Source: Planctomycetales bacterium ZRK34 (GTDB taxonomy: Bacteria > Planctomycetota > Phycisphaerae > Phycisphaerales > Zrk34). From it: a stretch of DNA of 64,000 nt. Positions 8,115-15,312 of this stretch are shown here, piece by piece. Location: contig CP050848.1 in the NCBI GenBank assembly GCA_014873095.1, positions 2,294,001 through 2,358,000 of the forward strand, given 5' to 3'. Position 1 is the first letter of the stretch. Each line of letters opens with the position of its first letter. Both the position numbers and the translations under genes were made by a program. Below the pieces are notes generated by a model that had not been told where the DNA came from, ran no database searches, and saw only the letters and a program-made list of their open reading frames with translations.

Positions 8115-9740
8115 ATGCAAACAATTACAACGATCAAACGGGCGGCGACGACTGCGATCCTGGTGCTGACACTGATCGCGGTGGCTGCGCCGATGGCGCA
8201 GGGTCAGAACCAGACGTCCAAATCGTCGCAGGACAAGATTCGGCTGGTGACGAATCTGTGGACGGTTTACAACGCCAAAGGCGACGCGGGCTTGGCCCAG
8301 TCGATTCAGCAGCTCGACGCCGCCGGCCGCAAGCGGTTGGTCGGTGAGATCGAACTGCTGCAGCGCGCCACCGACAAGCTCTACGCCGACCAGGTCAATC
8401 CCTTCGCCAACTTCATCTACAAGACCCGCACCATGGTCGGGCTGCCCGCGGTCGCTCCGCCTGACAAGTTCACCGCCAAAGAAGATTCTGACGCTGCCAA
8501 AAGCGGCGGCAAGATGACCGCCACCTCATCGGGTTCCGGCGGCGGTGGTGGTGGTGGCGGCGGTTCCAGCCTGGGTCGTGGCGGCGGCGGCGGTGGCGGT
8601 GGGGGCGCCAGCGGTGGCGGCGGCGGCGGTGGCGGTGGGGGCGCCAGCGGTGGCGGCGGGGGCAGCGGCGCCGGCAGCTCGGGCGGTTCCAGCGGTTCGG
8701 GGACCGGCAACACATCGGCGGCCAACACCGCGAAGGTCATCAGCCCCGATTCGGAAACCACCGACAGCGCCACCGACCCGGTGATGACCGACGGTTCAGA
8801 CACTGCCGTCACACCCGACAACACTTCAGACACCACCAACACAACCGACGCCTCGGACACAACCCCCACCGACACCACCGGCGAAAACGTCAACACGACG
8901 ACCGCCACCCCCGATGTGTCCACACCGCCGGACAGCCCGTCGGTCACCGGCGTCAACCCCAACATCCCTTCAGCCAACACCAACAGCATCGGCCCCGGGT
9001 TCAAGGTCTACAACTCGCTGATGTATAAAGACATGCCGGACCTGTCGCAGCACGGCATTCAAGACGTCAAGCTGGTGTATGCTTCAGCGATCTGGCCCAA
9101 GGGCGCCGACCGCGAGCAGCTTCCGCCGGAGGATCACGTCCGTGCGCTGGCTCAGCGACTGCCCGCCACCGAAGTGATCGCGCTGGACATCGAGCACTGG
9201 GATCTGTCCGATCAGCACGTCGACTGGTTGATCCAGATCATCGAATGGATGAGGGACGAACTGCCGGACCGGAAGATCGGCTACTACCTGCTGCTGCCGG
9301 AGCGGAAGTATTGGACGGCCCTGGCCGATCCGGCCAGTGACAAGTACAAAGACTGGCAGGCACGCAATCGCTCGCCACAGCGTCTGCGGCTGGCCGAACA
9401 CGTCGATGCGATCTTTCCGTCGCTGTACACCTTCTACGACGACCCGACCGGCTGGACGCTCTACGCCCGAGCCAACATCGCCGAGGCCCGCGCCTACGGC
9501 AAGCCGGTCTACCCCGTGCTCTGGCCCCAGTACCACACCGGCGGCGCTGAGCCCGCCGAACTGCGCGGCACGAACATCTCCGCGAGCTTCTGGCAGCAGC
9601 AGTTGATCACCGCCGGAACCAATGCCGACGGCGTGATCCTCTGGGGCGGGTGGCAACAGCCGTGGGATGAAAACGCCGGCTGGTGGCGCACCACCAAACT
9701 GCTGATGAGCACCCCCCTGGCTGAGATCATCGGCGACTGA
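8115..9740 (+). CDS. Secreted protein with polyglycine linker and glycoside-hydrolase-like barrel
   Basis: 541 residues in four parts. There is a Sec signal peptide (about 1-30). A small helical region follows to residue 120. Residues about 138-195 are almost pure glycine with a few Ser/Ala, then a Thr/Asp/Ser-rich stretch runs to about residue 290. The C-terminal domain, about 295-541, looks like a TIM-barrel hydrolase: VKLVYASAIWPK, then VIALDIEHWDLSDQ with acidic residues at a strand end, IFPSLYTFYDD, VYPVLWPQYH and GVILWGGWQ. The pattern recalls hyaluronidase-like or DUF4434-like barrels; the exact family is my inference. The linkers suggest a tethered, surface-exposed enzyme. It is followed by a hairpin shared with the convergent neighbour. 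Confidence 0.65.
   Translation: MQTITTIKRAATTAILVLTLIAVAAPMAQGQNQTSKSSQDKIRLVTNLWTVYNAKGDAGLAQSIQQLDAAGRKRLVGEIELLQRATDKLYADQVNPFANFIYKTRTMVGLPAVAPPDKFTAKEDSDAAKSGGKMTATSSGSGGGGGGGGGSSLGRGGGGGGGGGASGGGGGGGGGGASGGGGGSGAGSSGGSSGSGTGNTSAANTAKVISPDSETTDSATDPVMTDGSDTAVTPDNTSDTTNTTDASDTTPTDTTGENVNTTTATPDVSTPPDSPSVTGVNPNIPSANTNSIGPGFKVYNSLMYKDMPDLSQHGIQDVKLVYASAIWPKGADREQLPPEDHVRALAQRLPATEVIALDIEHWDLSDQHVDWLIQIIEWMRDELPDRKIGYYLLLPERKYWTALADPASDKYKDWQARNRSPQRLRLAEHVDAIFPSLYTFYDDPTGWTLYARANIAEARAYGKPVYPVLWPQYHTGGAEPAELRGTNISASFWQQQLITAGTNADGVILWGGWQQPWDENAGWWRTTKLLMSTPLAEIIGD
8539..8690. repeat. GGC/GGT tandem repeat encoding the polyglycine linker
   Basis: Runs of glycine codons contain a roughly 45-bp unit, ending in ggtgggggcgccagcggtgg, present twice and followed by a partial copy. 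The tract is prone to slippage and lies in frame in the secreted protein gene. Confidence 0.8.
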
Positions 9741-9773
9741 TCGCCGGCCCGCAGTCGCTGACCATTCAACATC

Positions 9774-9806
9774 AAAAAAAGAGCCTCGCGCTACGGCGCG
9801 GGGCTC
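9774..9806 (-). terminator. Rho-independent terminator of the L,D-transpeptidase gene
   Basis: On the minus strand GAGCCCCGCG (9806-9797) pairs with CGCGAGGCTC (9790-9781), with one mismatch, and is followed directly by seven T. It sits 30 bp past the stop of the minus-strand gene and could also slow transcription from the left. Confidence 0.8.
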
Positions 9807-9835
9807 TTCAGGTTGACGGGGTATTCATCGGCGCC

Positions 9836-11047
9836 TCAGCGCTGGATGAAGATGTGGCTGATCTCTTCGCTGAGCATGGCGTAGACCAGTTCGATGTCGG
9901 CATCACGCATGCGGACGCAACCCATCGACGCCTGCGTGCCGATGGTCTCCGGCTCGATCGTGCCGTGAATGCCGTAGCCCTTGAGCACTTCGGTGTTCTG
10001 GTCCACACCCTGCAGGCCGACCCAGAATTCACCCAGCGGGTTCTTCGGGTCGTCGGCCAGGTACTTCTCGCCGGTTCTCGGGTTGGTCCATTCGGGGTTT
10101 TTCAGCTTGGAATGGCGTTTGACGATGAACTCGCCGACCGGCGTGGCGTCATACTCGCCGAGGCCGACCTGAAAACTGCGGACATACATCGAACCGGCCG
10201 CGCCGGGCTCGGGCTTGCCGAGGTAGACGTCCATGCGGAAAGCGGACTTATCGACGATCGCGTGAAGCGGCCCCTGGACGACCTTGAGGCGAGCGCCGAC
10301 GCGGAGTCGGCGCGGGTCCAGGTTGCCGTTGATGTAGCTGATGAATTCCCACGGCACGTTGTACTGCTTGGCGATGTTCGCCAGCACGTCGCCGCTCTGC
10401 ACGATGTAAACCTGCGCCCACGGATCGCCCTCGGTCACCTTCGGCGAGAAGATCAGATCCTGATTCAACGCCATCATCTTCTGGCGAATCGCGGCGGCAT
10501 CGGCTTCGCTGCCGGCCCGGCCGAGCGCCTGATTCAGCAGGTCGCGGCCTTTGAGGGTCTGCCCCTGTGAAATCATCTGGTTGGCGGCGTCGAGCAGCCG
10601 GTTGGTCGAGGCATTGGGCGCCGCGGTGGATGATGCAGCCGACGGCGCGGAGGTCACGGGCTTGGACGGCGGAGCGGGCGTCGGCTCAGGCTTGGCGGGC
10701 GCGGGCTTGGGCGCAGCGTCGACCGTGGGCGGCGGCGTGAGTTTGTCTTGCGTGATGCGATCCGGGCGCGGGGGCTGGGTCGGGGCGGTTTGGGCTGTCG
10801 AATGATTCGATGCGGTGTACTGCGAAGCGGATGATCCCTGGGGCGCGGCGGTCGAGGCGGTCATGGTTGAATCGTCTGCCGCGGTGGGGATGCCCGAATC
10901 GCTCATCCAGTACCACGCGATGTAGCCGACGACGCCGAGCACCACGAGCGTGCCGACCCACCGCCGGGTACGCCGCTGCTTGCGTCGTCTGAAGCTGCTG
11001 ACATATGAACGCGGCCCGCGCCGCTGCGCCTGACTGGAAAGCACCAT
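9836..11047 (-). CDS. Membrane-anchored LysM and L,D-transpeptidase (YkuD) protein
   Basis: 403 residues. A basic N terminus (RRRKQRRTRRW) is followed by one transmembrane segment (about 32-52), so the rest is periplasmic. A Pro/Ala/Thr-rich linker runs to about residue 150, followed by a helical stretch. A LysM domain follows (VYIVQSGDVLANIAKQYNVP ... LRVGARLKV, about 215-265). The YkuD domain occupies the C-terminal 130 residues, with catalytic H361 and C377 in HGTIEP...ASMGCVRM, the family signature. Such enzymes make 3-3 cross-links in peptidoglycan or attach proteins to it, which supports a peptidoglycan wall in this organism. The ATG at 11047 was chosen because the longer frame overlaps the upstream gene. 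It probably forms an operon with the cyclo-ligase gene 56 bp upstream. Confidence 0.88.
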   Translation of the reverse strand: MVLSSQAQRRGPRSYVSSFRRRKQRRTRRWVGTLVVLGVVGYIAWYWMSDSGIPTAADDSTMTASTAAPQGSSASQYTASNHSTAQTAPTQPPRPDRITQDKLTPPPTVDAAPKPAPAKPEPTPAPPSKPVTSAPSAASSTAAPNASTNRLLDAANQMISQGQTLKGRDLLNQALGRAGSEADAAAIRQKMMALNQDLIFSPKVTEGDPWAQVYIVQSGDVLANIAKQYNVPWEFISYINGNLDPRRLRVGARLKVVQGPLHAIVDKSAFRMDVYLGKPEPGAAGSMYVRSFQVGLGEYDATPVGEFIVKRHSKLKNPEWTNPRTGEKYLADDPKNPLGEFWVGLQGVDQNTEVLKGYGIHGTIEPETIGTQASMGCVRMRDADIELVYAMLSEEISHIFIQR

Positions 11048-11103
11048 ATCGGTAACGCTCCCTCGATCGAGTCTGAATTTACGGTAAAGATAATTATAGT
11101 CGG

Positions 11104-11691
11104 CTAAACCTGCTCCGGATTCAGCCACAGCACCTGCCGATCGGTCACGATCATCTGCATCGACACATCGTGAACATCCGTCGGCAGCTCATCGACCACC
11201 TGCTCATCGAACGCCACGCCGCAGACCACGCCGCCGAAATCCGGCCGCGCTAAAAAGCGGTCGAAGAACCCGGCGCCGCGCCCGAGCCGTCGCCCGTTGC
11301 GGTCGAACCCGAGCCCCGGCACGAGCACCAGGTCGATCATCGAAATCGGCATCGGCTCGCCCGTTCGCGGGCTCCGCACGCCGAGGTGGTCGAGGTTCAT
11401 CGGCTCTTCGAAGCTGCGCAGCGTCACGGGGATCATGTGCTTCTGCTCATGGGAGATCAGCGGCACCGTCACCGTCTTGTCGTCCTGCCACGCCCGCAGC
11501 GCGATCGGCCGCGTGTCCACCTCGCCGGTCAACGGCAGGTAGAGCATCACCGTCGTGGCCTGCGCGAAGGCATCGGTCTGGATCAGTCGATGCGCCGCGT
11601 TCTGCGAGCGGGTGCGCACCTGTTGCGGATCGAGCTGACTGAGCCATTGGCGCAGTTGGCGGCGCATCTGTTTCTTGCGTTCTGCGGGCAT
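11104..11691 (-). CDS. 5-formyltetrahydrofolate cyclo-ligase
   Basis: ATP-dependent conversion of 5-formyl-THF to 5,10-methenyl-THF, part of folate one-carbon recycling. 195 residues. The key motif GLGFDRNGRRLGRGAGFFDRFL near residue 135 matches the family's ATP/Mg-binding signature, and the basic N terminus (MPAERKKQMRRQLRQWL) is typical. The frame extends further upstream, including an ATG at about 11747, but 11691 gives normal family length. In E. coli the family gene is ygfA/fau. Confidence 0.92.
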   Translation of the reverse strand: MPAERKKQMRRQLRQWLSQLDPQQVRTRSQNAAHRLIQTDAFAQATTVMLYLPLTGEVDTRPIALRAWQDDKTVTVPLISHEQKHMIPVTLRSFEEPMNLDHLGVRSPRTGEPMPISMIDLVLVPGLGFDRNGRRLGRGAGFFDRFLARPDFGGVVCGVAFDEQVVDELPTDVHDVSMQMIVTDRQVLWLNPEQV

Positions 11692-11957
11692 GACGCCGAG
11701 CCTCTTGAACCGTCGCCGACCTCCGTGGCCGGGCGCTCTCTGATTCATCTTCGACCATCCAACCCCGTTTTCCACAATGATTAGACGTCCGCTAATACAC
11801 GCCGGTTCGTGCTCATAACACAGCCGCTTGTGAACCACAGGTAATATTTTTCCGCGTCAACTGCAACGTTTGGTCACCTCCCGCATCCCATAGCTCGTAG
11901 CCAAAACAATCCATGCTGATTCGACCACCCTTTAACCCCTTTTCAAAGGAGTCCGCT

Positions 11958-12494
11958 ATGTCTCTGCAACCGCTCAATGAGCACAACGCCCCGCAACGCG
12001 CCCGAATCACCCTGGCCAACGTCCGCAAGCAGTTCGGGTTCATTCCCAACATGCTCGGCATCATGGCCCACGCCCCTGCCGTGCTCGAAAGCTACCTCGA
12101 TCTGGCGGGGAAGTTCGACTCGACTTCGCTGGACCCGACCGAACGACAGGTCGTGCTGCTGGCTGTCAGTCATCACAACGTCTGTGACTACTGCGTCGCC
12201 GCTCACAACGCCATCGCCCGCGCCCACCACGTCGACGGTGCCGTGCTCGACGCCCTGGCGACCGGTGAGCCCATTGCTGACCCGCGCCTCGAAGCGTTGC
12301 GCCGCTTCGCCCAGACGCTCGTCCGCGAGCAGGGCCACCCCACCTCTGACGATGTGAACCAGATGCTGGATGTCGGCTTCACCGAATCGCAGATTCTCGA
12401 AGTCGTGCTCGGCGTGGCTTTCAAGACGCTGTCCAACTACACCAACCACGTGACCGATCCGGCCATCGACAAGGCCTTCGGCTCCGCCGCGTAA
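11958..12494 (+). CDS. AhpD-like carboxymuconolactone decarboxylase family protein
   Basis: 178 residues of the peroxidase-related alkylhydroperoxidase D group. The all-helical core carries the redox motif C76-D-Y-C79 followed by H83, and E62 upstream, matching the AhpD proton-relay residues. This points to a thiol-dependent peroxidase or disulfide reductase role in the cytoplasm; the physiological substrate is unknown. AAAGGA at 11945-11950 precedes the ATG at 11958 by seven bases, deciding the start over the longer open frame. It is transcribed divergently from the cyclo-ligase gene with about 266 bp between. Confidence 0.9.
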   Translation: MSLQPLNEHNAPQRARITLANVRKQFGFIPNMLGIMAHAPAVLESYLDLAGKFDSTSLDPTERQVVLLAVSHHNVCDYCVAAHNAIARAHHVDGAVLDALATGEPIADPRLEALRRFAQTLVREQGHPTSDDVNQMLDVGFTESQILEVVLGVAFKTLSNYTNHVTDPAIDKAFGSAA

Positions 12495-12724
12495 CGTCCA
12501 CGCCCACCACTGCCCCATATTCACAAACACAAAATGCACCTTTATCGTCCACTGACACCATCCACCCGCCGCGATCGGCATGATCCGTTTCAGGCCGCCC
12601 TCGACGGCACCTGCATGACCGTCTTCTAACACCCACCGCGTGTACATCCAACGCTCGGCCAAAACCGCCGCCACGGATGCGCTAAACACGCCACACCCTC
12701 CTGCAACGTCAACCCAGACACACA

Positions 12725-12751
12725 CCCCTACCCCTACCCCTACCCCTACCC
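12725..12751. repeat. CCCCTA hexanucleotide tandem repeat
   Basis: Four perfect CCCCTA units plus CCC. It resembles a eukaryotic telomere repeat only by chance; in a bacterium it is a simple slippage repeat. Confidence 0.85.
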
Positions 12752-12801
12752 AGTGACTCACAACCACCCCTAACCCCCACGCCTTCTGAATCCACTGAAT
12801 T

Positions 12802-12832
12802 AAAGAACATATTTAACTTAAATATGGTCTTT
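12802..12832. repeat. AT-rich 31-bp palindrome (family copy 2)
   Basis: Same sequence as the copy at 4949-4979 with one change (G for T in the right arm, TATGGTCTTT). It is shared with copy 3, which carries the same G. It lies between two genes of the same direction. Confidence 0.85.
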
Positions 12833-12900
12833 GAAAATCATCTGAACATCAGGTGAAACATAGCGTGGTTCATCGGGCAATACACAACAGGAAACCGACC

Positions 12901-13425
12901 ATGAATCGTTACGTATTACCGGCTGTTTTGACCTGTCTTGCCGTGATTGCGGTGAGTCTCGTGAAGGCTGAACCCGACGACGGCGCGTCTTGTCCCGCCA
13001 AGGTCTGCAGCGCTTGTGAAAGCTGCGCTGCCGACGGGCCGCAGGCGCCGTCCTATGTGACACGACTCGGGCTTGCCGGGTACAGCCCGGTCTCGTATCT
13101 CGATGAACGTCGCGCCGAGCCCGGCTCACCGCGCTTCAGCGCCGACCACGCCGACGTGACTTACTTCTTCACCTCGGAAAAACAGCGCGAAAGCTTCCGT
13201 GCTGACCCGCACCGCTATCTACCGGCCTACGGCGGATACTGCGCGTTCGGGTGCACGATCGACTCGAAGTTCGTGCCTGATCCGACGCAGTTCAAAATCG
13301 TCAATGGCCGCACGCACCTGTTCCTCAAAAACGACAAGGTCGACGCGCTGAAGCTCTGGAACCAGGGCGACCAGGCGCAGTTGATGCGCAAGGCTGATGC
13401 CTACTGGAACCAGGCAGGTCATTGA
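12901..13425 (+). CDS. Exported YHS-domain protein
   Basis: 174 residues. A signal peptide (about 1-23, ending VKA) is followed by a cysteine-rich stretch (SCPAKVCSACESC, about 30-42) that could bind a metal or form disulfides. Next comes a YHS-type domain: SPVSYLDERRAEPGSPRFSADHADVTYFF ends in FTSEKQRESFRADPHRYLPAYGGYCAFG. YHS domains are small metal-binding modules, and planctomycetes often export versions that look like this one. The ATG at 12901 follows AGGAAACCGACC, and a strong terminator closes the gene. Function beyond possible copper or iron handling is not known. Confidence 0.82.
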   Translation: MNRYVLPAVLTCLAVIAVSLVKAEPDDGASCPAKVCSACESCAADGPQAPSYVTRLGLAGYSPVSYLDERRAEPGSPRFSADHADVTYFFTSEKQRESFRADPHRYLPAYGGYCAFGCTIDSKFVPDPTQFKIVNGRTHLFLKNDKVDALKLWNQGDQAQLMRKADAYWNQAGH

Positions 13426-13454
13426 CTGACGATAAGTCCTTCTCCCCTCCCCCC

Positions 13455-13490
13455 GGCGGCGCTGACTCCCCCGAGCAGCGCCGCCTTTTT
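13455..13490 (+). terminator. Rho-independent terminator of the YHS-protein gene
   Basis: GGCGGCGCTG (13455-13464) pairs perfectly with CAGCGCCGCC (13476-13485), an 11-base loop lies between, and TTTTT follows. It is 30 bp past the stop codon. Confidence 0.9.
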
Positions 13491-13553
13491 ACATGCTTAT
13501 ATCAAGCACCGAAGAAAGACTCGGGTGTCAATATCTGATCGATTCGGCATCCG

Positions 13554-13616
13554 TGTCACAACCGCCCCGGTTATGCTGAAGTCATCGACCGCACAGCCGG
13601 GGGCGGCTGTGCCACA
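13554..13616. repeat. GGCACAGCCGCC fold-back repeat (copy 1)
   Basis: The right arm 13591-13616 (GCACAGCCGGGGGCGGCTGT then GCCACA) is identical to the arm at 33899-33924. The left arm (about 13554-13576) is its diverged complement, with the conserved spacer TGAAGTC between. Orientation relative to the 33.9-kb copy is the same in the right arm. Confidence 0.7.
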
Positions 13617-13664
13617 GTGTCGCATTCGGGCCTACACAAAGGCCTGAACGTTCTGCGATTGGTA

Positions 13665-15296
13665 TTACTCGGCGGCCGCGGATTCACCGGCGAGTTCGCG
13701 CAGGTCGGCGAGCAGTTTGGCGCGGGCGGCTTCGAGTTTTTCGATGCGGGCCAGGTGACGGGCGCGAGCGGCGATCAGCTTCTGCTTGCGCTCGGCGACC
13801 ATGCGGGCGACTTCCTTGGGTGACACGCCCCCGCGGCTGTCGGTGACTTCAACAAAATGCACCGGGTCGAGAATGCGGCGAAGCTCGGCTTCGGTGATGT
13901 CCAGCTTGTGCTTGACCATGGGCTCGGCGGCAGCCTGAAGGATTTCGAGACTGGCCTTTTCCGAAGGGATGTTCTGTTTGGCGGATTCGACGACGAAGTG
14001 GTTGACCAGATCGTGGGCGGTGCGGTAGTCCATGTTGTGCTTGCGGACGAGCACGTTGGCCAGCTCGGTCGAGCATGAATAACCCTGACGGGCCGTGGCG
14101 AGCATCACATCGCGCTTCACGATCATGCAAGGCAACTGATACAGGTATGGCTCGGTGCACAAGTCGACTTCCGTCAGCGCCCGCATGGGGCCTTCCTGCA
14201 TGGCGTAGGCCATCGGGTTCATATCGCCGTGCGGCAGCTTCATGCTCATCGAGCTGGTTTCAACGAGCGCCCCGAGCGTGGTGGACGCACCCTGCACGGT
14301 CTTTTCAAGCATGCCCTGGTTGGACCGCTTGTTGGGCATCATGAAGCTGCCGGCCCCGATCTCGAAATCAATGAAGTCGTATTCGAGTGTTGACCAGTGC
14401 TCAAGCTCCAGCGCCAGGCGGCTGAGAATCATCATGATGTTGGTCGAGGCGGCGGACACGAGCACGTAGCCATCGGCGTAGGACACCGCGTCGTTGGTGT
14501 TTTCAATGAGGCCTTCGCAACCGAGATACTCGGAGACGAGTTCACGATCGATGTCCCAACTCGTGCCGGCCAGGGCGCCGCAGCCGAGTTCGTTCAGGCT
14601 CATGGCGTGGTAGCTGTCTTCGAGCATCTTCACGCTGCGGTCGATCGGGTCGTAGATGCTCAGCAGGTAGTGACCGAGCGTGGTGGGCTGGGCGTGGCGC
14701 AGGTGGGTGTAGCCGGGCATCACAGCATCTTTGTACTTGTCAGCGTTTTCCAGGAGCACCTGCTGGAATTCATGCATGAGGCAGATGACTTTCATCAACT
14801 TCTCGCGGACGCGCATCTGCTGACGCTGCGGCGGATTGGTCCGGGCGATCATGATGTTGCCCGCGGTGTCGATGCCGTGCTTCTGAGTGATGTACTGTTG
14901 AATGCCCTTGTGGCCGAACTTGGCGCCTTTGGGATGCTGGGTCCACATCTCGACGATCGCGCCGGCGACCTTGGCGTGATCGCGCTGCGGGACCAGGCCG
15001 GCTTTCATGCTCATCGCCGCCCACGATGCATCGATCCAGAACTCCGGCGACGGGCCGTATGCGCGGTCGATGCGACGGGTCAGATCCGAGCGATACGTGC
15101 GGTAGAGCACGCCGACGGCCATACCGCCGGTGACCTTGGCCTGGTTGGGGGTGTGCTTGTGGTAATAGTCGCTGAGGGTGAAATTCTCGATGGCCTGATC
15201 TTTTTCGGATGGCTTTTCAGCGGCAAACCCCGGGAGGGCGGCGGCGAGGCTGCACACGGCGGTGAGCAGGCATGTTGTCATCATTCGCGTGTTCAT
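13665..15296 (-). CDS. Exported argininosuccinate lyase/fumarase-superfamily lyase
   Basis: 543 residues. It has the hallmarks of the aspartase/fumarase/ASL superfamily: GYTHLRHAQPTTLGHYLL (about 195-212), where ASL has its catalytic-histidine segment, and the flexible signature loop GAGSFMMPNKRSNQ near residue 315, a version of GSSxMPxKxN. Such enzymes cleave C-N or C-O bonds to release fumarate. Unlike cytosolic ArgH, it begins with a clear Sec signal peptide (MNTRMMTTCLLTAVCSLAAA, cut near FAA-EK), and the C terminus has an extra charged coiled coil of about 60 residues. The gene starts 16 bp after the stop of the exported MmgE/PrpD gene, so the two form an operon. It is not a biosynthetic ArgH by location; the substrate is probably a secondary-amine dicarboxylate (inference). 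Confidence 0.82.
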   Translation of the reverse strand: MNTRMMTTCLLTAVCSLAAALPGFAAEKPSEKDQAIENFTLSDYYHKHTPNQAKVTGGMAVGVLYRTYRSDLTRRIDRAYGPSPEFWIDASWAAMSMKAGLVPQRDHAKVAGAIVEMWTQHPKGAKFGHKGIQQYITQKHGIDTAGNIMIARTNPPQRQQMRVREKLMKVICLMHEFQQVLLENADKYKDAVMPGYTHLRHAQPTTLGHYLLSIYDPIDRSVKMLEDSYHAMSLNELGCGALAGTSWDIDRELVSEYLGCEGLIENTNDAVSYADGYVLVSAASTNIMMILSRLALELEHWSTLEYDFIDFEIGAGSFMMPNKRSNQGMLEKTVQGASTTLGALVETSSMSMKLPHGDMNPMAYAMQEGPMRALTEVDLCTEPYLYQLPCMIVKRDVMLATARQGYSCSTELANVLVRKHNMDYRTAHDLVNHFVVESAKQNIPSEKASLEILQAAAEPMVKHKLDITEAELRRILDPVHFVEVTDSRGGVSPKEVARMVAERKQKLIAARARHLARIEKLEAARAKLLADLRELAGESAAAE

Positions 15297-15312
15297 GCTT
15301 GGGCTTTCAAAT

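Larger units (their letters stand above)
12495..12900. other. Gene-free region with simple and palindromic repeats
   Basis: No coding sequence is supported. It contains four and a half copies of CCCCTA at 12725-12751 and the second copy of the AT-rich palindrome at 12802-12832, about 70 bp before the YHS-protein start. Any promoter of that gene must lie close to the palindrome. Confidence 0.6.

Noticed and set aside
8539..8690. Possible CRISPR-like tandem repeat
   Set aside because: Units are contiguous, in frame, encode glycine and have no spacers or cas genes nearby.
12725..12751. Telomere-like CCCCTA repeat
   Set aside because: Only four and a half units in the middle of bacterial genes; no linear-end structure.
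13665..15296. Biosynthetic argininosuccinate lyase (argH)
   Set aside because: It has a signal peptide, an extra C-terminal coiled coil and no arginine genes nearby, so the arginine pathway name is not used.
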